Positions 1 to 5,015 of a DNA stretch of 6,763 nucleotides are shown here, in pieces. This stretch comes from an uncultured Bacillota bacterium. Lineage in GTDB: Bacteria > Bacillota > Clostridia > Peptostreptococcales > Anaerovoracaceae. Each line of letters starts with the position of its first letter. The stretch's first letter is position 1. Both the position numbers and the translations under genes were made by a program. Location of the stretch: contig CAMOZS010000090.1 in assembly GCA_946631075.1 (NCBI GenBank), positions 1-6,763 of the forward strand, read 5' to 3'. A model generated the notes under the pieces. That model was not told the origin of the DNA, ran no database searches, and saw only the letters and a list, made by a program, of their open reading frames with translations.

Positions 1-265
1 AAGTCATCTCTCTCAGGCCGCCCGGATAACCGGTGTGTCTCTTGTAGATCTTCTCAGATCTCTTCTTGCCGGTCACTGCAACCTTCTCAGCGTTGATGAC
101 GATGACGTAGTCGCCGCAGTCAACGTGGGGTGTGTAGATCGGCTTGTTCTTACCTCTCAGAATAGCAGCGATCTGAGATGCCATTCTTCCCAGGTTCTGT
201 CCCTCAGCGTCGATAACGTACCATTTGCGCTCGACTTCATGAGGCTTCGCGATAAATGAACTCAT
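1..265 (-). CDS. rplM: 50S ribosomal protein L13, N-terminal part (runs off the window)
   Basis: This is the large-subunit ribosomal protein L13, which binds 23S rRNA early in 50S assembly. The minus strand translates from ATG at 263-265 into 88 codons without a stop and continues past base 1; the full family length is about 143 residues. Recognisable family blocks are VERKWYVIDAEGQNLGRMAS (residues 11-30), the PIYTPHVDCGDYVIVINAEKV stretch around 42-62, and KIYKRHTGYPGGLRE (72-86). The start is fixed by an AAAGGAA ribosome binding site (271-277) just upstream. Arg is mostly AGA and the codon choice is strongly biased, as expected of a highly expressed gene. rpsI (S9) usually follows rplM and would lie outside the window to the left. 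Identification is secure. Confidence 0.97.
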   Translation of the reverse strand, partial: MSSFIAKPHEVERKWYVIDAEGQNLGRMASQIAAILRGKNKPIYTPHVDCGDYVIVINAEKVAVTGKKRSEKIYKRHTGYPGGLREMT

Positions 266-457
266 GTCCGTTCCTTTCTACCTACTGGGATCCGTTGAAT
301 CCGGATCTTTTTCGGTGCTGCCTACTGAGTTCCTGCAAAGGCTGGACCTTCCTGCCTTTGCGAAAAACGTCTTCGGCATCCTGTAACGTATAGGCCGTGC
401 TCGCTCCGGTGCTCAAAGCTCCTGCTCGCACGAAAAACATACCGCTGCACGCGATAC
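266..457 (-). promoter_or_regulatory. long structured 5' leader of rplM, candidate L13 autoregulatory leader
   Basis: About 190 nt separate the predicted transcription start (near 457) from the rplM start codon. Seen directly: an 8-bp perfect hairpin (335-342 with 354-361, 11-nt loop); a 6-bp hairpin GATCCG/CGGATC (289-294 with 302-307, 7-nt loop); and a 10-nt motif, CAGTAGGYAG on the minus strand, present twice (318-327 and 278-287), flanking the second hairpin, the nearer copy abutting the ribosome binding site. Further upstream TGCTC occurs three times at 12-13 nt spacing (398-427). L13 leaders are known as a regulatory RNA class in Firmicutes, in which the protein is thought to repress its own mRNA. 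Assigning this leader to that class is inference from position and structure; I cannot align it to the family model. No open frame here looks coding. Confidence 0.5.
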
Positions 458-463
458 GAAGTT

Positions 464-492
464 ATTTTACTCTGTGAAAAGTCCTGTGTCAA
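464..492 (-). promoter_or_regulatory. sigma-A type promoter of rplM
   Basis: On the minus strand a perfect -35 TTGACA (487-492) is followed after exactly 17 bp by TAAAAT (464-469). Transcription should start near 457. This is the strongest promoter match in the window, fitting a ribosomal protein gene. Confidence 0.87.
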
Positions 493-523
493 TTGATTTT
501 TCAATGAGGAACAAGAAATATGC

Positions 524-552
524 TTGCATTTCCAGTTCTTACCATGTATAAT
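524..552 (+). promoter_or_regulatory. sigma-A type promoter of the secreted-protein gene
   Basis: TTGCAT (524-529) and TATAAT (547-552) are separated by 17 bp; transcription should start near 559, giving a leader of about 22 nt. The -35 elements of this promoter and the oppositely directed rplM promoter are about 31 bp apart. A short ATTGA-TTTT-TCAAT inverted repeat (492-505) touches the rplM -35 element. The in-frame TTG at 524 is part of this -35 box and cannot be a translation start. Confidence 0.82.
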
Positions 553-580
553 AAACCTCCAGGGGGAAGGAGAAGAGGAA

Positions 581-1834
581 ATGACTAAGAGACAAGACCA
601 GAAGAGAATGAAGAGATGGATCGCGAGGGCCCTGATCATCCTGATGATCGTGGCCACTATAGTGCCATGGCAGACGGATACGGTCCGGGCCGCGGCGAAG
701 GTCAAGGCGCCGGTCCTGAAGCCGGTCATCTGCAGCGGCAGCAGCGTGACTGCCTCGTGGTATACGGTGGATGGATGCAGCGGCTATCAGGTCCAGTTCG
801 CGGATAACCGGGTGTTCCTGAACAGGAAGCACAAGACTCTGAACGGCAGCAGCCATTCCACGAAGACGGTCAACATGGGCTCCGATTCCGGCAGCTGTTA
901 TGTCAGGGTCAGAGCATTCACCGATGGTGACAACGGCAGGACCTATTCCGCATGGACCCTGTCGGGCAACGCCAAGACCAACAAGACAGTGAACAAGGCC
1001 CTGGTCAGGAAGAACCGGCTGAAGAAGCTGGAGCTTCGCCGGGCGGCCAAACAGAAGGTGCCGGGCTACGATACCCTGCAGGGAAGCTGCTACGCCAACG
1101 GCTACGTTTATTTCCTGCTGGAGAACAGGAATGTCAGCTATTCCAAGGGCAGGTGCAGGATCGTCAAGATGAAGCTTTCGACCAGGAAGGTCGTGAAGGT
1201 GTCCGGCCCGCTCAAGCTGAGCCATGGCAACGACATCACCTTCGATACCAAACGCAACCGGATCGTGGTCGCTCACTCGACCCCGGTCCCCAAGAAGATC
1301 TCGATCGTCAATGCCAAGACCCTGAAGCTCAAGAGGAACAAGACCGTGGAGATCCCCTATGATCTCTACAAGCTGCCCCATCCCAAGAAGGACCCGAAGA
1401 AGTACTACAAGTCCTATAACGGATTCGGAGCCATCGCTTATAACAGCAGACACGACTGCTTCGTGGCCCTGCTGCGGGGATCGAATTTCCATCATCTGCT
1501 GATCATGAACAGCAGTTTCAAGCCCATCCGTTTCGAATACGTGGACGAACGGCCGAACCAGACCGTACAGGGGATCGATTCCTACGGCGATTACGTCATC
1601 GTGGCCCAGAGCTACAGCAGCGGCAAGCCCAACAACCAGCTTCTGATCTACAGCTGGGATGAAGGAGACCTGCTGTCCAAGCTGAACCTGGGCAGGAAGT
1701 TCGAACTGGAATCCGTCTTCCATACGGGCTCATCCTTCTACGCGGGATTCTACACTTCATTCTATAAATATAAGATAGGGAAGGGCAAGACCCTGCAGAG
1801 AGACAATTACCTGTACAAACTGGTCAATATGTAA
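581..1834 (+). CDS. secreted protein with FN3-like domain and propeller-like C-terminal domain, function unknown
   Basis: This is a 417-residue exported protein that I cannot name. The start at 581 is chosen because AAGGAG (567-572) sits 8 nt upstream, while the upstream in-frame TTG lies in the promoter. Residues 1-14 are basic, 15-30 form a hydrophobic segment (ending ATIVPW), and TVRAAAK at 34-40 offers a signal peptidase I site, so it probably leaves the cell. Residues 43-133 resemble the fibronectin type III-like modules of clostridial surface proteins (SVTASW, GYQVQFA, CYVRVRAF, YSAW). Residues 163-417 contain several strand-rich repeats with the pattern (Y/F)(N/D)(S/T)(K/R) followed by hydrophobic strands, at about 217-250, 284-317 and 330-360, suggesting a beta-propeller. 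The mature protein is very rich in Lys and Arg and has six Cys (51, 66, 106, 170, 192, 293). No LPXTG anchor or C-terminal membrane segment is present. No catalytic motif is recognised; a binding or surface role is only a guess. Confidence 0.85.
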   Translation: MTKRQDQKRMKRWIARALIILMIVATIVPWQTDTVRAAAKVKAPVLKPVICSGSSVTASWYTVDGCSGYQVQFADNRVFLNRKHKTLNGSSHSTKTVNMGSDSGSCYVRVRAFTDGDNGRTYSAWTLSGNAKTNKTVNKALVRKNRLKKLELRRAAKQKVPGYDTLQGSCYANGYVYFLLENRNVSYSKGRCRIVKMKLSTRKVVKVSGPLKLSHGNDITFDTKRNRIVVAHSTPVPKKISIVNAKTLKLKRNKTVEIPYDLYKLPHPKKDPKKYYKSYNGFGAIAYNSRHDCFVALLRGSNFHHLLIMNSSFKPIRFEYVDERPNQTVQGIDSYGDYVIVAQSYSSGKPNNQLLIYSWDEGDLLSKLNLGRKFELESVFHTGSSFYAGFYTSFYKYKIGKGKTLQRDNYLYKLVNM

Positions 1835-1840
1835 ACAACA

Positions 1841-1864
1841 AACCCCGGCGTTGCCGGGGTTTTT
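1841..1864 (+). terminator. bidirectional intrinsic terminator between convergent genes
   Basis: A 9-bp perfect stem AACCCCGGC/GCCGGGGTT (1841-1849 with 1853-1861) with a 3-nt loop is followed by a T run (1860-1864) on the plus strand. On the minus strand the same hairpin is followed by the T-rich tract TTTGTTGTTT, so it can also end the PhzF-family transcript. It starts 6 bp after the stop codon of the secreted-protein gene. Confidence 0.88.
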
Positions 1865-1885
1865 CTACGGGTATTCATGTAAAGA

Positions 1886-2827
1886 TCAAAGGTCTATCCT
1901 GCCTTTGACCAGGATAGCGGCGGAGCCGCCGACCCGGATCTGAAGGCCGTTGCTGTCCCGGTGGATGGCGGAACGGATCTGGGAGGGACGTCCCATCTTT
2001 TCTCCCTGAACGAAGAGGCAGCGGTCTCCCTTGACCAGGCCGCTTCTGATCAGGTAATAGGTCAGGGCCCCGGAGGATGTGCCGGTGGCGGCTTCCTCGT
2101 CGATATCATAGAGGGGGGCGAAGTTGCGGCAGTAGGCGGTGACCTTGTCTCCTTCCGGAGCCAGGGCAAAGGCGTGGACGCCGACGACGTCGTACTTCCT
2201 GGACAGTTCCGTCAGGGCCGGGAAATCCGGATCGATGGCGGCCAGGACATCCCGGGACTGGACCGGCATGATGATATCCGGAAGCCCCGTAGAGATCAGC
2301 TGGGGAAACATCCCTATGTCACAGTAGTCGATCCCCATGACTTCGTACAGTTCCTGCAGCTCCTCGGGAGCGCGCATGGTGCTGATGTGCTGGGGCCGGG
2401 CCATGTCCATCAGGACCTGGTCTCCGGCGACGTCGATGAAGAGGTCTCCGGCAAGGGCCCGGTTCAGATAGGTCCCGCCGGTCTCGCACAGGCCGGCATC
2501 GGTCAGACACCGGTAGGAGGCAATGGTAGCGTGACCGCAGAGGTCGACTTCATCTGCCGGAGTGAAGTAACGGATCTGGAAGCCTCCGTCGATATCGGAT
2601 GCTGAGGGACATCCCTCTTCAAAGGTCATTTCCGCCAGTATTTCCTTCAGCTCGCTTTCGGCCATGGGACGGATGAAAGCGGTCTCCGAATATCTCAGCT
2701 CCGCTGCGGTCTTTCGCATCACTTCATCGGACGGGAAATCCTCGTTTTCTTTCAGAAGGACGACCCCGGCGGGGTTTCCGCCGAACTTTTCGGTCGTGAA
2801 GGCGTCTGCGATGTACATCTGCTTCAT
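1886..2827 (-). CDS. PhzF-family (phenazine biosynthesis-like) isomerase/epimerase
   Basis: This 313-residue protein belongs to the PhzF family, two-lobed enzymes of the diaminopimelate epimerase fold; known members isomerise small carboxylated metabolites by acid-base catalysis, but most have no assigned substrate. Hallmarks in order: the N-terminal DAFTTEKFGGNPAGVV (8-23), RYSETAF (45-51) with the conserved catalytic Glu at 48, RYFTPADEVDLCGHATIA (86-103), ATGTSSGAL (247-255) and QGEKMGRPS (274-282). The start at 2827 is supported by an AGGAGG site 8 nt upstream; an earlier in-frame ATG at 2887 would run through that site and has no good one of its own. About 25 acidic residues (55-80) sit between the Glu motif and the FxIRYFTP strand, longer than I expect for the family. 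The gene is monocistronic, convergent with the secreted-protein gene and divergent from the ATPase gene. No phenazine genes are nearby, so phenazine synthesis is not implied. Confidence 0.93.
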   Translation of the reverse strand: MKQMYIADAFTTEKFGGNPAGVVLLKENEDFPSDEVMRKTAAELRYSETAFIRPMAESELKEILAEMTFEEGCPSASDIDGGFQIRYFTPADEVDLCGHATIASYRCLTDAGLCETGGTYLNRALAGDLFIDVAGDQVLMDMARPQHISTMRAPEELQELYEVMGIDYCDIGMFPQLISTGLPDIIMPVQSRDVLAAIDPDFPALTELSRKYDVVGVHAFALAPEGDKVTAYCRNFAPLYDIDEEAATGTSSGALTYYLIRSGLVKGDRCLFVQGEKMGRPSQIRSAIHRDSNGLQIRVGGSAAILVKGRIDL

Positions 2828-2841
2828 TGTATATTCCTCCT

Positions 2842-2871
2842 TTGTACCTGCTGGTGTAAGTATATCATAAT
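2842..2871 (+). promoter_or_regulatory. weak candidate promoter of the ATPase gene
   Basis: TTGTAC (2842-2847) and CATAAT (2866-2871) are 18 bp apart; the -10 matches five of six positions and the -35 only three. Transcription would start near 2878, about 24 nt before the start codon. A second -10-like TAGAAT (2878-2883) would start transcription inside the ribosome binding site and is less likely. Confidence 0.3.
2859..2867 (-). promoter_or_regulatory. probable extended -10 promoter of the PhzF-family gene
   Basis: The minus strand reads TGATATACT, an extended -10 (TGn followed by TATACT). No convincing -35 lies 17 bp upstream. Transcription would start near 2852, leaving a leader of about 25 nt with the AGGAGG site well placed. 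It overlaps the candidate promoter for the ATPase gene on the other strand. Confidence 0.42.
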
Positions 2872-2901
2872 TTGTGGTAGAATACATCCGGGAGGGACCG
2901 C

Positions 2902-4827
2902 ATGGAAGAAAGAAAGGCGGAACTGCAGCAGATCGGAGGCAGGATCCGGGAAAACATCATAGAGCCGGTCATCAATGACCGGGAGGAAAAAGCGCTGGAC
3001 GATCTGAAGCACCGGATGATTGCGTCGCTGATCTTTGTGGTGCCGCTGTTATTAGTTGCAGCCTTCGAGCACGATGCCCTCTGGGGCCGGGTGCTGGAGA
3101 TCGTACTCGTGGTCCCCATCATCGTTGTCAATCACCGGGTCTTTATCGATGGATTCACATCCATCCACAGCCGGCGGCCGGAGAAGAATACTCTGGCAGC
3201 GATCGGGACCATCGCGGCCCTGGGCATGCTCCAGTTTCCGACGGCAGGGGTCTTCCTGACCACCATGGCCCTGTGCCGGTTCAGCGAGGCCTACGTCAAT
3301 TACAAACTGGATGACCACCTGAACAGGCTGATCGATGCGGAGCCGGAAGACCCGCAGCTGCAGCCGGGCCAGATCATCGAGGTCGCTGAGGGAGAGAGGA
3401 TCCCCGCCGACGGGGAAATAATAGAAGGAACAACGGTGATCGATGAAGAACTGATCACAGGAGAGCGGGTCCCGGCAGACCGGAACCCGGCCGACCCAGT
3501 CTTTGCGGGAACGAAAAACCTGGCAGCCCCGTTCAGGATGAGGGTCAGCCGCTGCGGCATGGAAACGACCATCTCCCGGATCATCGAGCACATCACCGCT
3601 TCGACCATATCCCGCCCGCCCATCGCGGAGCGGGCTGAGAAGGCAGCTAGGATCTTCGTCCTTGTCGTGATCGTGCTGGCCTTTCTGGCCAGTCTCGCCC
3701 GGATCATCCTGGGGGCCGGCTGGCCGGGCGCCGTCATGACCGGGATCACCATCCTGATCATCTCAAGCCCATACGCCTTTTCGGTCGGCGTGCCGATCTG
3801 CGTTCTGGGAGCGACGGTGCGGAGCGCCAAGAACGGGATCCTGATCCGGTCCGCGGATATCCTGGAACTGGCCAGGGACATCAATACGATCGCAGTCAAC
3901 AAGACCGGGACAGTCACGGCGGGAAAGCCCCAGATCAGTGACGTCATTGCCGTTGAAGAGGGATTCAGCCTGAGGCTGGCGGGCGCCCTGGAACAGGACT
4001 CTCCCCATCCGGCAGGGCAGGAGATCTCCCGGGCCGCCAGCAAAGAATGCGGCAGCCTGCCCGGAATGGAGGAGCTGGGCTATTACCCGGGAAGAGGGAT
4101 AAAGGGCATGGTGGACGGGACCATCCTGCTCTCCGGCAACGGGGCCTTTATGCGGGAAAACGGCATTTCGACCGAGATCCCGGAGGCGGACACCCTCTTC
4201 AAACAGGGGAAAAGCGTGATCTACTATGCCAATGAGAAGAGGGTCATCGGTCTGATCGGTCTGCGGGACAGCCCCAAGCCGGTCAGCCTGAAGGGGATCT
4301 CCCGTATCGAGGACCTGGGGATCGACGTGGTCATGCTGACCGGAGACGGCCGGCAGACAGCTGAGGCCATCCGCAGCGAGCTCGGGATCGACAAAACCTT
4401 TGCCGAGCTTCCCCCCGGGGAGAAGGCCAGGGTGATCGAAGAACTGCAGGCCCGCGGCGGCAAGGTGGTCGCCATGGTCGGAGACGGGACCGACGACGCG
4501 GACGCCATCGCAAAGGCTGATATTGGCATCGCTATCGGATGCGGTCCGGATATCAGCGCCGAGCCGGCGGACGTGATACTGATCGCCGATGACCTGATGG
4601 ACGTGGTCCGCGCCATCACCCTCAGCAGGAAGACGATCCGGATCATCCGCCAGAACATCGCTTTCGCTTACTGCTACAATATCCTGGCTATCGCGGCGGC
4701 GGCCGGGATCCTGGTCCCCCTTGCCGGCCCGGTCCTGGCGCCGGTCCTGGCAGCCCTTTGCATGTGCGCCAGCCAGATCCTCGTAGTTGTCAGCACTATG
4801 CGGGTAAAAAAGACAAGTTTGTACTGA
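2902..4827 (+). CDS. P1B-type P-type ATPase homologue lacking the phosphorylated Asp and CPC motif (probable pseudo-pump)
   Basis: This 641-residue membrane protein has the architecture of heavy-metal (copper-type) P-type ATPases, which drive metal ions across the membrane by forming an aspartyl phosphate. GGAGG (2891-2895) lies 6 nt before the start. Eight membrane segments are visible near 39-55, 63-83, 97-110, 114-131, 251-271, 277-303, 585-603 and 608-632. The actuator domain keeps TGE (186-188) but looks some 14 residues shorter than a typical CopA. The catalytic loop reads NKTGT with Asn at 333 in place of the phosphorylated Asp. The sixth-helix CPC is SPY (289-291). The nucleotide-binding domain keeps HP (369-370) and PGRGIKG (396-402); TGDG (480-483) is present; the hinge reads GDGTDD (527-532) where GDGxND is usual. 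Copper-type helix 7 YN (592-593) survives, and helix 8 MxxSS is reduced to MxxSQ (621-625). There is no N-terminal HMA or CxxC domain. I infer that it cannot run the normal pump cycle; a sensor, channel or partner role is possible. Homology is certain, function is not. Confidence 0.93.
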   Translation: MEERKAELQQIGGRIRENIIEPVINDREEKALDDLKHRMIASLIFVVPLLLVAAFEHDALWGRVLEIVLVVPIIVVNHRVFIDGFTSIHSRRPEKNTLAAIGTIAALGMLQFPTAGVFLTTMALCRFSEAYVNYKLDDHLNRLIDAEPEDPQLQPGQIIEVAEGERIPADGEIIEGTTVIDEELITGERVPADRNPADPVFAGTKNLAAPFRMRVSRCGMETTISRIIEHITASTISRPPIAERAEKAARIFVLVVIVLAFLASLARIILGAGWPGAVMTGITILIISSPYAFSVGVPICVLGATVRSAKNGILIRSADILELARDINTIAVNKTGTVTAGKPQISDVIAVEEGFSLRLAGALEQDSPHPAGQEISRAASKECGSLPGMEELGYYPGRGIKGMVDGTILLSGNGAFMRENGISTEIPEADTLFKQGKSVIYYANEKRVIGLIGLRDSPKPVSLKGISRIEDLGIDVVMLTGDGRQTAEAIRSELGIDKTFAELPPGEKARVIEELQARGGKVVAMVGDGTDDADAIAKADIGIAIGCGPDISAEPADVILIADDLMDVVRAITLSRKTIRIIRQNIAFAYCYNILAIAAAAGILVPLAGPVLAPVLAALCMCASQILVVVSTMRVKKTSLY

Positions 4828-4876
4828 AAACAGAGAAAGTTGATTATATTTACCCAGAAAATATAGAATTGTCAGC

Positions 4877-4902
4877 ATATTTGTTATTTACAAATATTTG
4901 TT
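4877..4902 (+). repeat. operator-like inverted and direct repeats over the aminotransferase promoter
   Basis: ATATTTGT (4877-4884) and its exact inverse ACAAATAT (4890-4897) are separated by 5 nt. ATATTTGTT recurs as a direct repeat at 4877-4885 and 4894-4902, that is 17 bp apart. The cluster covers the -35 element (4887-4892), where a bound regulator could block or recruit polymerase. The half-site TTGT/ACAA recalls several regulator families, but the spacing does not fit the Rex consensus I know, so no regulator is named. Confidence 0.5.
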
Positions 4903-4916
4903 CATTGCTCTATAAT
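4887..4916 (+). promoter_or_regulatory. sigma-A type promoter of the aminotransferase gene
   Basis: TTTACA (4887-4892, five of six matches) and a perfect TATAAT (4911-4916) are 18 bp apart. Transcription should start near 4923. It separates the aminotransferase from the upstream ATPase gene, whose end shows no clear terminator hairpin, so some read-through is possible. Confidence 0.78.
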
Positions 4917-4922
4917 AAAAGA

Positions 4923-5015
4923 GTGCTATAAAGGCCTGCGGATTACGTAGATTCATGCAGATCATTGCCGCAGACTGAAACCGTAGTAAAAAGATTCATT
5001 AAGGGAGGTCATAAA
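4923..5015 (+). promoter_or_regulatory. 5' leader of the aminotransferase gene
   Basis: The leader is about 93 nt. CTGCGG (4936-4941) can pair with CCGCAG (4968-4973) around a 26-nt loop, and GGGAGG (5003-5008) is the ribosome binding site, 7 nt before ATG at 5016. No known riboswitch is recognised; the single 6-bp stem may be chance. Confidence 0.3.

Noticed and set aside
524..580. Upstream TTG start extending the secreted protein by 19 residues
   Set aside because: The TTG is the -35 box, and the extension would be translated from DNA upstream of the transcription start; ATG at 581 has a proper AAGGAG site.
539..1723. A 394-codon open frame antisense to the secreted-protein gene
   Set aside because: It mirrors a real gene with signal peptide, ribosome binding site, promoter and terminator. 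Its translation is a low-complexity mix rich in Val, Leu, Gly, Asp and His with no domain, as expected from the reverse of a GC-rich codon pattern.
1886..2827. Phenazine biosynthesis gene
   Set aside because: The family match is clear, but no other phenazine genes are present and most PhzF-family proteins act elsewhere; the symbol phzF was withheld.
4852..4870. CodY-box-like sequence around CAGAAAAT upstream of the aminotransferase
   Set aside because: Only the right half resembles the CodY consensus; by my count about nine of fifteen positions match, too weak to call.
3763..4878. A 371-codon open frame antisense to the ATPase gene
   Set aside because: Shadow of the ATPase frame; no recognisable domain, no good ribosome binding site, and it extends only into the AT-rich gap.
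4880..4893. Rex-type redox operator (TTGT...ACAA)
   Set aside because: The half-sites are similar, but the spacing is too short for the TTGTTAANNNNTTAACAA pattern, so no regulator was assigned.
4965..5015. Upstream TTG start for the aminotransferase
   Set aside because: No ribosome binding site precedes it, whereas ATG at 5016 has GGGAGG at 7 nt spacing and begins a family-like N-terminus.
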